Positions 24,672 through 35,644 of a stretch of DNA of 64,000 nucleotides are shown here, piece after piece (positions within the stretch are counted from its first letter, which is position 1; every line of letters starts with the position of its first letter). Both the position numbers and the translations under genes were made by a program. The DNA lies in contig CANLQG010000006.1 in the NCBI GenBank assembly GCA_947493195.1, positions 114,402-178,401 on the forward strand, in the 5' to 3' direction. The DNA is from an uncultured Sphingomonadaceae bacterium (GTDB taxonomy: Bacteria; Pseudomonadota; Alphaproteobacteria; Sphingomonadales; Sphingomonadaceae). The notes under the pieces were generated by a model. The model was not told where the DNA came from. It did no database searches and was given only the letters and a program-made list of their open reading frames with translations.

Positions 24672-25364
24672 TCAGGAGGGCTTGCCTGCGTAGCGGGTCG
24701 TGTCTTTCACGCTCGCTTCCGCGAAGCCTTTCAGCCGCAAGCGGCAGCTGTCGCAGAGACCGCAGGCAAGCCCGTCAGGAGTTGGATCGTAGCACGACCA
24801 GCTCCAGGCTGGGTCGAGGCCAAGCCGGTTACATTCGCTCGCGATATCAGCTTTGGTCATGTGCTGTAGGGGCGCGTGAATTGCGAACGGCCGCCCTTCC
24901 ACTCCCTGCCTTGTGCCAAGCCGCGCGGTTTCAGCGAAGCTGGCAATGAATTCCGGCCGGCAATCGGGATAGCCGGAATAGTCCAGCGCATTCACCCCTA
25001 TGAAGATGTCGCTCGCATCCGAGCTTTCTGCGAAAGCCGTGGTTAGCGCAAGGAAGAGCAGATTGCGTGCAGGAACGTATGTAACCGGTATGTTGTCACC
25101 CACACCGTCCTTGGGAACATCGATATCGGCGGTAAGCGCCGACGCGCCGAATTGCCGCAGGTCGAGCGGTAACTGGACGTGCCTTTCGACCTCGAGTTTT
25201 TCTGCGATCGCCTGCGCAGACTGCAATTCACGGCGATGGCGCTGACCATAATCGATGGACAGGGCGTGCAGGCGAAAACCCTGCTCTCGGGCGAGAGCGC
25301 CCGTCACCATGGAATCCAGTCCGCCCGACAACAGGACGACGGCGATCTTTGCAGCTTCTGTCAT
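24672..25364 (-). CDS. queC: 7-cyano-7-deazaguanine synthase
   Basis: 230 residues. N-terminal PP-loop VVLLSGGLDSMVTGALA, then LSIDYGQRHRRE, and a C-terminal zinc site GLACGLCDSCRLRLKGF. It converts 7-carboxy-7-deazaguanine to preQ0 in queuosine biosynthesis. No queE/queD neighbours in the window. Convergent with sodC, five bases between stops. Confidence 0.95.
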   Translation of the reverse strand: MTEAAKIAVVLLSGGLDSMVTGALAREQGFRLHALSIDYGQRHRRELQSAQAIAEKLEVERHVQLPLDLRQFGASALTADIDVPKDGVGDNIPVTYVPARNLLFLALTTAFAESSDASDIFIGVNALDYSGYPDCRPEFIASFAETARLGTRQGVEGRPFAIHAPLQHMTKADIASECNRLGLDPAWSWSCYDPTPDGLACGLCDSCRLRLKGFAEASVKDTTRYAGKPS

Positions 25365-25413
25365 GGGTGGGGGCTAGGCACTCGGGACGCGCCAGGCAAG
25401 ACAGACAATTTAA

Positions 25414-25824
25414 TCAGCACGAACCGGAATGCCGCGCTTCCCCCTCTATCGAAAACGGCGCGCCGCCGTAGATGCCCTGGCTGCGGACCTGCACCACGTC
25501 CGGCCCTTCTCGCCGTATCGTGGTGCGTCCATAGCCATTGCCCCTGCAAGTGTACTGGACGGTGACGACATCCGCCTCATCCTGCACGACAAACCGGTCG
25601 CAATTGGGTTGCCGGTGGCGGATCTGGATGAGTTCGCGACCGGTACGCACACAGATGCGCCGAGTTGTCCCCTCCCCGCGCAACCGCAGCGTCCAGGCTC
25701 CATCTTTGAGCGTCTCGAACATGGCCAGTTCGGGCGCCCGCGCAGACGCCGGGGTCAGCGCGAGCATCGCTGCTGCCGTCGCACTTGCAATTCCCAATTT
25801 GGATCTGATGCCAAACACGCTCAA
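25414..25824 (-). CDS. secreted protein of unknown function
   Basis: 136 residues with a Sec signal peptide (KLGIASATAAAMLALTPASARA). The mature part has four or five cysteines and a beta-rich pattern (WTLRLRGEGTTRRICVRTGRELIQIRH, VTVQYTCRGNGYGRTTIRRE, VQVRSQGIYGGAPFSIEGEA). It somewhat recalls DUF3617-type periplasmic proteins, but I am not sure. Lies upstream of queC on the same strand with a 49-base gap; may be transcribed with it. Confidence 0.65.
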   Translation of the reverse strand: MSVFGIRSKLGIASATAAAMLALTPASARAPELAMFETLKDGAWTLRLRGEGTTRRICVRTGRELIQIRHRQPNCDRFVVQDEADVVTVQYTCRGNGYGRTTIRREGPDVVQVRSQGIYGGAPFSIEGEARHSGSC

Positions 25825-25896
25825 TTCGCTCCTTCGCCCTTACCCTATAGCACGGTTTATCTGAACGACCAATTGCCCCGGGCGAGCGACGAACCG

Positions 25897-26793
25897 TTAG
25901 TCCTGAATCGGGAAAACTTTCGAGCAGAATGCGCAATCGACAAGTATGATCCCTTCCTCGTTCGCCATGTCGCGCCGCTCCTCCCTGGGAAAGCGCGACA
26001 ACACGTCCTCGAAATGGGCCATCGTGCAGCGGCAACCCTTCGCTAGCCGCGCGCCGGGGGAGACCAGTACCTTGTCCTCCTCATGGTAGAGACGCCATAC
26101 GATCTCTTCCAACGACAGACCTGGTTCGACCAGTTCCTCGTGCCGCAGGCTTTCGGCAAGGACCGCGACATGCTCCCACTCCGGGGCGTCCAGCCGCACG
26201 TGCAGCCGCTCGCGCCCTTCCTCACCTTCCGGCAGATGCTGAACCAGCAGTCCGGCCGCCACGGTACGGCCAGAGCCGGACTTGACCGCGGTACGAATTG
26301 ACGTCGGGATCTGCTCGCTCTGCGCGAAATAACTTTCTACCGCGACGGAAAGCGAATTGCCCTCCAGCGGCACGATGCCCTGATAGCGTTTCCCGGTCTT
26401 GGCGATATCGAAAGTGATCGCCAAGTGCGCCTTGCCGAACAGCACCTCGAGCGAAGGGTTCGCCCCTCCAGCCTCCATCTGCACCTCGTCATGTTCGACG
26501 TAACCGCGAATCTCCCCGTCGCGGTAATCGCAAACCAGCAGACTGACGATACCGCCCTCGCCCTGCGCCTGCATGGTGAGTTGGTCGCCGTCATCCTTCA
26601 GCAAACTGCCCATCAGTGACACCAGCACCAGCGCTTCGGCCAGGCAGTGCTTCAATGCGGGGGGATAGTCATGCGCGGACAGCACGTCTTCGAGCACGGG
26701 GCCCAGACGCACTGCACGGCCACGCGAATCGCGCGACGGGATTGAAAAGCCAAGCAGTTCGTCGGAGTAGGTTTCGGTTCGGGTATCGCTCAT
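25897..26793 (-). CDS. hslO: Hsp33 redox-regulated chaperone
   Basis: 298 residues from MSDTRTETYS. The C-terminal zinc-binding redox switch is complete: CRCTMAHFEDVLSRFPREERRDMANEEGIILVDCAFCSKVF (C-x-C and C-x2-C). The N-terminal domain has AEALVLVSLMGSLLKDDGDQLTMQAQGEGG. It holds unfolding proteins during oxidative stress in the cytoplasm. Three residues upstream another ATG exists (26802). Confidence 0.93.
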   Translation of the reverse strand: MSDTRTETYSDELLGFSIPSRDSRGRAVRLGPVLEDVLSAHDYPPALKHCLAEALVLVSLMGSLLKDDGDQLTMQAQGEGGIVSLLVCDYRDGEIRGYVEHDEVQMEAGGANPSLEVLFGKAHLAITFDIAKTGKRYQGIVPLEGNSLSVAVESYFAQSEQIPTSIRTAVKSGSGRTVAAGLLVQHLPEGEEGRERLHVRLDAPEWEHVAVLAESLRHEELVEPGLSLEEIVWRLYHEEDKVLVSPGARLAKGCRCTMAHFEDVLSRFPREERRDMANEEGIILVDCAFCSKVFPIQD

Positions 26794-26833
26794 GCGCACC
26801 ATATGGGGCGCGCGCGGCCATTGTGAAGCGCAG

Positions 26834-27796
26834 CTATCCCAGCTTGCCGAAACACCACAGGAGGATCGACTTCTGGGCGTGGATGCGGTTTTCGGCTTCG
26901 TCGAAAACGACCGACTGCGGCCCTTCGAAAACGTCTCCGCTTACTTCCTCGCCGACATGTGCCGGGAGGCAATGCAGGAAAATGGCATCGGGCTTCGCCT
27001 TCGCCATGAGATTGGCATCGACGCGGTAGGGTTCCATCGCCGCCAGCTTTTCCTGCGCATGGGCCTGGCCCATCGATATCCACGTGTCCGTGACGATCAC
27101 GTCCGCACCCGATGCGGCCTCTGCGGCATCTTGGGTCAGCGTTATCGAGGACCCTGCCGAACGTGCATGGTGAACGAACTCTGCGGAAGGCTCATAGCCC
27201 GTCGGCGTTGCAACGCGCACGTTGAATTTCATCAGCGCCGCTGCCTCCAGGATCGAGTGCAGCACGTTGTTGCCATCCCCCAGCCAGGCGACTTCCAAAC
27301 CGGGCAGCGCCTTGCGGTGTTCGATCAACGTCAGCAGGTCCGCCACGATCTGGCATGGGTGCGAGCGATCGGTCAGCCCGTTGATCACCGGGACATGGGC
27401 ATAGTGCGCCATCTCCTCGATCTTTGCGTGATCGTCGGTGCGCACCATGATGGCATCGGCCATGCGGCTGAGCACCCGCGCCGTATCCGCGATCGATTCC
27501 CCCCGCCCGAGTTGCGTCGTTCCCGAATCGAGGATCAGCGCGGTACCACCAAGCTGACGCATGGCGATGTCGAAGCTGATCCGGGTGCGGGTCGAAGCCT
27601 TCTCGAACACCATCGCCAGCACATGGCCGGCCAGCGGCTGGTCCGCGTCGGGCCGGCCCTTGGGCCAGCCGCGACGGGCGCGCTTGCGATCCTGAGCGTC
27701 GTTGATCATGGCCGCAATGGCGTGACCACCGGCATCCGACAGGTCGAGGAAGTTGCGCACGACCGGCGCAACGTCGAGCGGGGGGTGGTCGGTCAT
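26834..27796 (-). CDS. argF: ornithine carbamoyltransferase
   Basis: 320 residues. Carbamoyl-phosphate site [20 protein letters not shown], ornithine-site DGNNVLHSI (near 150) and SMGQ, and the catalytic HCLPAH near the C-terminus. Makes citrulline from ornithine and carbamoyl phosphate in arginine synthesis. Its ATG overlaps the argD stop, and hslO follows 40 bases downstream, giving an argD-argF-hslO order common in alphaproteobacteria. Confidence 0.95.
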   Translation of the reverse strand: MTDHPPLDVAPVVRNFLDLSDAGGHAIAAMINDAQDRKRARRGWPKGRPDADQPLAGHVLAMVFEKASTRTRISFDIAMRQLGGTALILDSGTTQLGRGESIADTARVLSRMADAIMVRTDDHAKIEEMAHYAHVPVINGLTDRSHPCQIVADLLTLIEHRKALPGLEVAWLGDGNNVLHSILEAAALMKFNVRVATPTGYEPSAEFVHHARSAGSSITLTQDAAEAASGADVIVTDTWISMGQAHAQEKLAAMEPYRVDANLMAKAKPDAIFLHCLPAHVGEEVSGDVFEGPQSVVFDEAENRIHAQKSILLWCFGKLG

Positions 27797-28983
27797 GATC
27801 CGGTCGCAATCTCGAAATCGGCAGCGCCTGCCGAGAGCTTCTCGATGAACTCCTCCATCTCGGCGTCCTCGATCACCAATGGCGGCAGCAGGCGCAGTGT
27901 CGAATCGCCCGCCGCTACGGTGAGCAACTGGTGATTGTCGCGCAGGTGGACCATGAACGGTCTCGGCTCGACCTTCATCTTGATACCCAGCATCAGGCCC
28001 ATGCCGCGAACGCTCTCGAACAGGTTGGGATAGTTGCCGATGAACTGCTCCAGCCGCGCGCGCAGGCGCTCACCCTTGGCGCGCACCTGGCCAAGGAACT
28101 CGTCGTTCGCCACGGTATTCATCACGGCCATCCCGGCAGCCATAGCCAGCGGATTGCCGCCGTAAGTGGAACCGTGGGTGCCGATCACCATGCCGCGTGC
28201 GGCCTTTTCGATAGCGAGGCAGGCACCCAGCGGGAAACCACCGCCGATGCCCTTGGCCGTGGCAACGATGTCCGGCTCGATCCCGTACTGCTCGTAGGCA
28301 TAGAACGTGCCCGTGCGCGCTACGCCGCACTGCACTTCGTCCAGCACCAGCATCAGGTCGTGCTCGTCGCACAGCTGGCGCAGTCCCTGCAGGAACTCGG
28401 GCGTTGCCGGCCGGATGCCGCCCTCGCCCTGGATCGGCTCCACCAGGAAGCCCGCCGTGTTCGGACCGATGGCCGCCCTGGCGCCCTCGAGGTCGTTGAA
28501 ATCGACGTACTTGAAGCCAGGCAGCAGCGGGTTGAAACCCTTGTGCATCTTCTCCTGATTCGATGCGCTGATCGTGGCCATCGTGCGCCCGTGAAAGGCG
28601 TTGTTGAAGGTGATCAACTCGAACTTGTTCTCATCACCTGCATGCTGGTGATAGGCGCGCGCGGTCTTGATCGCGCATTCCACCGCTTCGGCACCGGAGT
28701 TGGTGAAGAAAACGGTATCGGCAAAGGTGGTGTCGACCAGCTTTTGCGCCAGTTCCTCTCCCTGCGGGCTGCCGTAGAGATTCGAAACGTGCATGAGCTT
28801 CGCCGCCTGCTCCTGGATCGCGCCGATCAGGCCGGGGTGCGAATGGCCGAGCAGGTTCACCGCGATCCCGGCGGCAAAGTCGAGATAACGGGTGCCGTCT
28901 TCGTCGATGAGGTGGCAATTGTCGCCCTCGACGGGCCGGACCCCGCACCGCGGATAAACGGGCATCAACGGAGTGATAGACAT
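27793..28983 (-). CDS. argD: acetylornithine aminotransferase
   Basis: 396 residues, class-III PLP aminotransferase. [78 protein letters not shown] with the PLP aspartate, [15 protein letters not shown] with the Schiff-base lysine, and [12 protein letters not shown] are all present. First gene of the arg unit, overlapping argF by four bases. May also serve lysine synthesis (DapC), as in other bacteria. Confidence 0.95.
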   Translation of the reverse strand: MSITPLMPVYPRCGVRPVEGDNCHLIDEDGTRYLDFAAGIAVNLLGHSHPGLIGAIQEQAAKLMHVSNLYGSPQGEELAQKLVDTTFADTVFFTNSGAEAVECAIKTARAYHQHAGDENKFELITFNNAFHGRTMATISASNQEKMHKGFNPLLPGFKYVDFNDLEGARAAIGPNTAGFLVEPIQGEGGIRPATPEFLQGLRQLCDEHDLMLVLDEVQCGVARTGTFYAYEQYGIEPDIVATAKGIGGGFPLGACLAIEKAARGMVIGTHGSTYGGNPLAMAAGMAVMNTVANDEFLGQVRAKGERLRARLEQFIGNYPNLFESVRGMGLMLGIKMKVEPRPFMVHLRDNHQLLTVAAGDSTLRLLPPLVIEDAEMEEFIEKLSAGAADFEIATGS

Positions 28984-29120
28984 TTTGGACGTGTCCTTAG
29001 AGAAAGCGTGAAATCAAAAAAGCGGCCTCTCCGGACCGCCGATACGCTCTCATCTAGGAGGGTGGTGGCGGCCGGTCAAACATACACGGCCGCCACTACC
29101 TTGGCTGGTTCCCCGCGGGC

Positions 29121-29915
29121 TTAGCCCTGCGACGGTACCAGGTTGACGGCCGAGTACTTGCCTCGTCGATCGACTTCCAGGTCGAATTCGAATCGGTCGC
29201 CCTCGGCGATGCCCTGGAGACCGGAACGTTCGACAGCGCTGATGTGGACGAAGGCATCTTCCTTGCCATCATCGCGCGTGATGAAGCCGAAACCCTTCAT
29301 GGTGTTGAAGAACTTGACGGTGCCCACGGCTTTCTCGCCGGTGAGTTCACGCTGCGGGCTCTTGGGTGCGGACTGCACCTCGATGACGTCGCCAACCACC
29401 TGCAGATCGGCTGCAGAAATCTTTCCGCCGCGATCCACGAGGTTGAACTGCAGTTCCTGACCTTCGGCCAGCCCTTCCAGCCCGGCGCGTTCAACTTGGC
29501 TGATGTGGACAAACACGTCTTCGCCGCCTTCATCACGCTGGATGAAGCCGAAACCCTTCTGGGTATTGAAGAACTTGACCTTGCCCTGACCGGTGCCGAC
29601 GACCTGGGCGGGCATGCCGCCACCACCGCCGCCGCCGCCGCCGCGCGGACCACCACGACCGGCACCGCCACCGCCGCCGAAGCCGCCGCCGCGATTACCG
29701 CCGCCGAAACCGCCACCGCCACGATCGTCGTTGAAGCGGCCACCGCCGCCTCCACCGCCGCCACCGCCGCCACCGCCGAAGCGATCGTTACCGCCATCGC
29801 GCCAACCGCCGCTTTCCATGGGCGGAGGTCCGTCCATGAAGGGATCGAACCCCTCTTCGCCGATGTTGTCCCGCTTGTCGCGCCCCCGACCGCGACGCCC
29901 TCGATCATAACCCAT
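29121..29915 (-). CDS. twin cold-shock-domain protein with glycine-rich N-terminus
   Basis: 264 residues. Residues ~1-100 are low complexity with glycine runs, Arg/Asp islands and several RGG/FGGG elements. Two cold-shock domains follow, each with the RNA-binding RNP1 (KGFGFIQRD and KGFGFITRD) and RNP2 (VFVHIS, AFVHIS) motifs, at about 108-175 and 195-262. Twin CSD proteins are common in alphaproteobacteria and bind single-stranded nucleic acid; the long Gly-rich arm is less common and resembles eukaryotic RNA-binding tails. A Pro-rich rightward frame over the Gly region is its antisense shadow. Confidence 0.9.
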   Translation of the reverse strand: MGYDRGRRGRGRDKRDNIGEEGFDPFMDGPPPMESGGWRDGGNDRFGGGGGGGGGGGGGRFNDDRGGGGFGGGNRGGGFGGGGGAGRGGPRGGGGGGGGGMPAQVVGTGQGKVKFFNTQKGFGFIQRDEGGEDVFVHISQVERAGLEGLAEGQELQFNLVDRGGKISAADLQVVGDVIEVQSAPKSPQRELTGEKAVGTVKFFNTMKGFGFITRDDGKEDAFVHISAVERSGLQGIAEGDRFEFDLEVDRRGKYSAVNLVPSQG

Positions 29916-30178
29916 GTATACGCAAAACCTTCAATCTCGCCCTTGTCAAAGTTGCAGCTGATGACACGAGCGAAATGGTCAACAACCGGGACCGACGGAC
30001 CTGCCCAGTCGCTCCGACGGACGTTTATAACGAAGAATCAGACGAGACGCGAATGTTTTAAGATTACGGGCCTGTGACAGACCTGCAACGCGGCTGGGCT
30101 TGCCCCTGCCTGTCGCTTGTTCCATTCGGGTTGCCCGCAGGGCCGCATCTTTGCCGCCCTGCTTCTCAGGGAGGATTC

Positions 30179-30619
30179 ATGTCAGATTTCAAGCGCCTCA
30201 GCGACACAGTATGGGCCAGTCCGCAGATCGATGCGGGTGATGTCGCGGATGCTGCGCAACAGGGTTTCACCATGATCGTGAACAACCGGCCCGATGCGGA
30301 GCAGAATGGCCAGCCGTCCGGGGCGCAGATAGAGCAATCGGCCACCGCCAACGGGCTGTCCTATGTCGCCATTCCCATAGACCACGCGGGTTTCAGCCAG
30401 CCGCAGGTGGATGCCATGGTCGAGGCGCTGGACCAGGCCGATGGCAAGGTGCTGGCGTACTGCCGGTCCGGAACCCGTTCGACTTTCCTGTGGGCGCTGG
30501 CCCAGGCGCACCGTGGCGAAGATCCATCCGCGCTAACCGAAGCTGCGCTTGCCACCGGGTACGACATCACCGCCATCGTGCCAATGCTCGAGATGCTGTC
30601 CGCTAAGGCACGCGACTGA
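30179..30619 (+). CDS. BLH-like phosphatase / TIGR01244-type sulfur transferase domain protein
   Basis: 146 residues from MSDFKRLSDT with GGGAGGA at 30169-30175. The core GFTMIVNNRPDAE, YVAIPIDHAGF and the P-loop AYCRSGTRSTFLW (C-x5-R) fit the DUF442/TIGR01244 family, dual-specificity phosphatase folds that in other proteins are fused to a persulfide dioxygenase-type hydrolase. Stand-alone versions are usually linked to sulfide detoxification; no such partner is adjacent here. A short membrane protein and a hydroxylase follow on the same strand. Confidence 0.78.
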   Translation: MSDFKRLSDTVWASPQIDAGDVADAAQQGFTMIVNNRPDAEQNGQPSGAQIEQSATANGLSYVAIPIDHAGFSQPQVDAMVEALDQADGKVLAYCRSGTRSTFLWALAQAHRGEDPSALTEAALATGYDITAIVPMLEMLSAKARD

Positions 30620-30623
30620 AGTC

Positions 30624-31015
30624 ATGCCGGGTGCGCTGCCGCAACTGGTCGGATCGCTGGTGGCCGTTGTGGCCATCGTCGCGGTGACTTGGGCACTGGG
30701 ATTCCGGCGGGCGGCCCGAATCGAATCGCACGACGAGGCGCGCGAGCTGTTCGGCCTTGCGCCCGGCGGTTTCGAGCCGGTGGCGTTAGCGCTCGACAGG
30801 CGAGGGCGCGCGGCCATCGCGCGCGACCGGCAGGGCCGCGTGGCGGTGCTCGTGCCTCACGGCAACCAGTTCGTTTTTCGCCTGCTCGCGCCCGGCTCCC
30901 CGATCTCGACCGACGGCGACGTGCTTGCGATTCACGCCCTGCCCGCTGTGAAAATCGAGCTAGATGGCGATGCGCGGGTCTGGGCCAATACTGACAGCGG
31001 TGATAATAGCGGCTG

Positions 31016-31016
<1 letters not shown>
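30624..31016 (+). CDS. membrane-anchored protein of unknown function
   Basis: 130 residues: one N-terminal helix (LVGSLVAVVAIVAVTWALGF) then a soluble, probably beta-rich domain (GGFEPVALALDRRGRAAIARDRQGRVAVLVPHGNQFVFRLL). It starts four bases after the phosphatase gene and its TGA overlaps the ATG of the hydroxylase (TGATG), so the three genes look like one operon. No family recognised. Confidence 0.65.
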
Positions 31017-32288
<1,272 letters not shown>

Positions 32289-32344
32289 CTATCGTGAGCG
32301 GGTTATGACCTCCTTGTAACCGGACACCCGCCCCCGCGCGCAAC

Positions 32345-32377
32345 AAAAAAAGGGCCGGAGCAGCGAAGCTCCGGCCC
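32345..32377 (-). terminator. rho-independent terminator after amtB
   Basis: Perfect ten-base stem GGGCCGGAGC (32352-32361) / GCTCCGGCCC (32368-32377) with a six-base loop; on the minus strand it is followed by seven T (32351-32345). It ends the PII-amtB transcript 95 bases after the amtB stop. Confidence 0.9.
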
Positions 32378-32472
32378 ATTGTGAGTTGTACGTTCGCAGG
32401 AGGAACGAGTGTTGGCGGGGTCGGGAGGGAGAGGAGAGAGGTGGTTCCCGCCCCCGCCAATTCGGTGAAGGG

Positions 32473-33819
32473 TCAGCCCTGGTTGGCGAGACCCGGATAG
32501 GCTTCCACGCCGGTTTCGTGGATGTCGAGACCGGCAAGTTCGATCTCTTCGGATGGACGCAGGCCGATGGTGTACTTGAGGGCCAGCCAGACAACAGCCG
32601 ATGCAGCGCAGACCCAGAGTGCCGTTAGCGCAACGCCGACGAACTGGCCGCCAAAGGTGGCATCGCCCGTCCAGGCGACGATCATCGTGCCCCAGATACC
32701 GGCGAACAGGTGGACCGGAATGGCACCGACAACATCATCGATCTTGAACTTGTCGAGCAGCGGCACGGTGAAGACCACGATCACGCCGCCGATGGCGCCG
32801 ATCAGGATCGATTGGCCAACACTAGGAGCCAGCGGCTCCGCAGTGATCGACACAAGGCCGGCCAGCGCGCCGTTCATGGCCATGGTGACATCGGCCTTCT
32901 TGTAGCGAAGCTGCGTCAGGATGATCGCCGTCACCACGCCGCCACAGGCAGCCATGTTGGTGTTGACGAAGATTTTCGACACGTCCGACACGTCACCCAC
33001 GGTGCCCATCGCCAGCTGCGAAGCACCGTTGAAGCCGAACCAGCCGAGCCACAGGATGAACGTACCCAGCGTGGCCAGCGGAATGTTCGTGCCAGGAAAG
33101 ACGTTGACACGGCCATCGGTGTAGCGGCCCAGGCGAGCGCCGAGGATCACGGCGCCGACAAGCGCAGCCCAGCCACCAGTCGAGTGGACCAGCGTGGAAC
33201 CGGCAAAGTCGGAGAAGCCGTGCACGGTATCAAGGTATCCGCCGCCCCATTCCCAGCTTACCACGACCGGGTAGATTACGCCGGTCAGTACAGTCACGAA
33301 GATGAAGAACGGCACGATCTTGATGCGTTCGGCCAGCGTGCCCGAAACGATCGAAGCGGTGGTGGCGCAGAACACCATCTGGAAGAACCAGTCGGATGCC
33401 ACCGAATAGCCGGTTTCGAGGTCAGCTTCGCCGACGCCCTGCATTCCGTACGTCGTGCCAGCCATGCCAAACAGGCCAAGGCTATCCTCGGCAAATCCGG
33501 GATAGGCGATATTATAGCCGATGACCCAGAACATCAGGCCGGCAATCGAATAGAGGCCGATGTTCTTAAGACACTGGGTGGAGGTGTTCTTGGCGCGCAC
33601 GAGGCCCGCCTCGAGCATGGCGAAGCCTGCCGCCATCCACATCACCAGGAAGCCGCCGATAAGGAACAGCAGCGTGTTGAAGATATAGGCGGTGCCCCCG
33701 CCCACGGCGTCAGCCGCTACTGCGGCGGCGGCATCGGCAGCCGGGGCCGCGAAGGCCGGGCTGGATGCAAGCAGCGCGGTCGCAGCGACGGCGCCGGTCT
33801 TGAGAATTGCTGATTTCAT
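32473..33819 (-). CDS. amtB: ammonium transporter
   Basis: 448 residues from MKSAILKTGA; a seven-residue longer start exists at 33840. N-terminal signal peptide (ATALLASSPAFAA), an Ala-rich spacer, then about eleven membrane helices with the Amt signatures DFAGSTLVHSTGGWAALVGA (twin-His pore His) and FGFNGASQLAMG. The second conserved region TIGLRPSEEIELAGLDIHETGVEAY is the C-terminal PII-interaction tail. Conducts ammonium into the cell, gated by the adjacent PII protein. Confidence 0.95.
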   Translation of the reverse strand: MKSAILKTGAVAATALLASSPAFAAPAADAAAAVAADAVGGGTAYIFNTLLFLIGGFLVMWMAAGFAMLEAGLVRAKNTSTQCLKNIGLYSIAGLMFWVIGYNIAYPGFAEDSLGLFGMAGTTYGMQGVGEADLETGYSVASDWFFQMVFCATTASIVSGTLAERIKIVPFFIFVTVLTGVIYPVVVSWEWGGGYLDTVHGFSDFAGSTLVHSTGGWAALVGAVILGARLGRYTDGRVNVFPGTNIPLATLGTFILWLGWFGFNGASQLAMGTVGDVSDVSKIFVNTNMAACGGVVTAIILTQLRYKKADVTMAMNGALAGLVSITAEPLAPSVGQSILIGAIGGVIVVFTVPLLDKFKIDDVVGAIPVHLFAGIWGTMIVAWTGDATFGGQFVGVALTALWVCAASAVVWLALKYTIGLRPSEEIELAGLDIHETGVEAYPGLANQG

Positions 33820-33836
33820 TTTGTCTGACCCCCTGA

Positions 33837-34184
<348 letters not shown>

Positions 34185-34224
34185 CTATGACTTGCCGAGT
34201 CGCTCCCGGCCGCGAATGCTGCAA

Positions 34225-34240
34225 TGCAACAGCCGTGCCA
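34225..34240 (-). promoter_or_regulatory. sigma-54 (RpoN) promoter of glnK-amtB
   Basis: On the minus strand TGGCACG-GCTG-TTGCA: an exact -24/-12 pair with correct four-base spacing. It would start transcription near 34213, leaving a ~38-base leader before the glnK ATG. This predicts NtrC-activated expression under nitrogen limitation. No clear paired NtrC sites were identified by eye in 34250-34354. Confidence 0.88.
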
Positions 34241-34354
34241 GAAACGGCGGGGTGATGATTTACGGGAACTTGGCGTGACGATGAGTGTTGCGGCCACCGC
34301 CCCCAAGCCCAAAACACAGGCAGCGCGCCTATTTTTTGGGCACTGCCTCTCGCG

Positions 34355-35041
34355 TCAAAGGGTCAGAGCAACCTTTATGGGAAGGTGGTCCGATGCCTGC
34401 CGCGCTAGCGGGCTGGTGTGAACCTGCGCATGTTCCAGCGACCAGTGCGGCGTATGCATGAGCCGGTCCAACGCCAGCAGCGGCCTGCGCGCGGGAAAGC
34501 TCCTGCCCGGTTCCACCATTTCCCAGTGCGCCGCCAAACCCCTTTCGCCGCCAATGGGCCTGACCCATTCATTGCAGTCGCCCAGCATCACGGCTGGCAG
34601 GCCGGGGGCACGGCTGTTGTTGCAAAGATGCGCGAACTGCCGCTTGCGTCGCAAGCCCGACAGATCGAGATGCATACAGGTCACGCAGATCTGCTGCCCT
34701 TCAACGCGCAACTGAGCCCGCACTGCGCCGCGCGGTTCCAGTTGGGGCAATGTCTCGGATTCCACCTCGATCACCTCCAGGCCGTCCCGTACGAGCAGCG
34801 CATTGCCATGCCAGCCCATACTGGCCGGCTTGGTCGAATGGGAGGCGATCTGGTAGCCAGCGCTTTCCAGTTCCTTGCGGTTCAGCACCGCCCGCCGGGT
34901 GCCGAAACGTTCGTCGACTTCCTGCAGCGCGATGACATCGGCCTGCAGTTCTTCGATTACCGACAGGATTCGATCCGGATCGCGGCGTCGGTCCAGCCCC
35001 ACGCCCTTGTGAATGTTGTAGCTGGCGAAGGTGAGCTGCAT
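34355..35041 (-). CDS. endonuclease/exonuclease/phosphatase-family hydrolase
   Basis: 228 residues from MQLTFASYNIHKG. EEP fold motifs: ASYNIHKGVG, VIALQEVDERFG with metal-binding Glu, LVTCMHLDLSG-like CVTCMHLDL, VMLGDCNEW with catalytic Asp/Asn, and SDHLPIKVAL with the catalytic His at the end. Such proteins hydrolyse phosphodiesters of nucleic acids or lipids; substrate unknown. Overlaps the upstream flavoprotein gene by an ATGA. Confidence 0.85.
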   Translation of the reverse strand: MQLTFASYNIHKGVGLDRRRDPDRILSVIEELQADVIALQEVDERFGTRRAVLNRKELESAGYQIASHSTKPASMGWHGNALLVRDGLEVIEVESETLPQLEPRGAVRAQLRVEGQQICVTCMHLDLSGLRRKRQFAHLCNNSRAPGLPAVMLGDCNEWVRPIGGERGLAAHWEMVEPGRSFPARRPLLALDRLMHTPHWSLEHAQVHTSPLARQASDHLPIKVALTL

Positions 35042-35619
35042 CAGCCCTCCTGCGGCAGGTTCCCGGCGATGTAGCGGTCGGTGGGCCTGGTCGGCAGCCC
35101 GTCGATGCTTTCGCGGCGGTTTGACTGTTTGGTCGCCCATTTCTGCGGATCGACACCGGAATGCGCTTTCAACAGCGTCTGCCGCTCACGCTCGAATTCC
35201 ATGAACGGCACGCCCCAACCGCAGGAAGTCTGCACGCTTTCGACTTCGATATCGAAGATCTGCCGGGTGCCGGGCAGCAGGGTGAAATGCCGTGCGATGT
35301 CGTTCCAACCACTGTCCGACGGCAACACCGGTTCCCCCTTGCCATAGATCCGCAGAATGAGCGCGGGCTGCTGGAAATTGCAGAACATCAGCGTGATCCG
35401 GCCATCGGCGAGCAGATGCGCGTTGGTCTCGTTCCCCGAACCGGCAAGGTCGAGATAGCCGACACGCGTTGGCGAGAGCACGCGAAAGGCATCGTATCCC
35501 TTGGGCGAGAGATTGATACGGGCGCCGGGCGCAGAGGTGGCGACGAAGAAGACCGGCTGGGCCTCGATCATCGCGATATGCTTGTCGTTCAGTGCTTCGA
35601 AAAAGTCGGCCATGGCCAA
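35041..35619 (-). CDS. pyridoxamine 5'-phosphate oxidase-like FMN-binding protein
   Basis: 192 residues. Split-barrel features: MIEAQPVFFVATSAPGARINLSPKGYDAFRVLSP, VGYLDLAGSGNETNAHLLADGRITLMFCNF, LRIYGKGEP. Members bind FMN or F420 and reduce diverse substrates; the specific role is unknown. A C-terminal tail (~50 residues, RESIDGLPTRPTDRYIAG) is typical of a subgroup. Two near starts exist (35619 and 35613). Confidence 0.8.
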   Translation of the reverse strand: MAMADFFEALNDKHIAMIEAQPVFFVATSAPGARINLSPKGYDAFRVLSPTRVGYLDLAGSGNETNAHLLADGRITLMFCNFQQPALILRIYGKGEPVLPSDSGWNDIARHFTLLPGTRQIFDIEVESVQTSCGWGVPFMEFERERQTLLKAHSGVDPQKWATKQSNRRESIDGLPTRPTDRYIAGNLPQEG

Positions 35620-35644
35620 AGACTACGCGCAAGGCGCCGCGGTG

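Noticed and set aside
29593..29910. Proline-rich rightward ORF
   Set aside because: Antisense shadow of the glycine-rich arm of the cold-shock protein.
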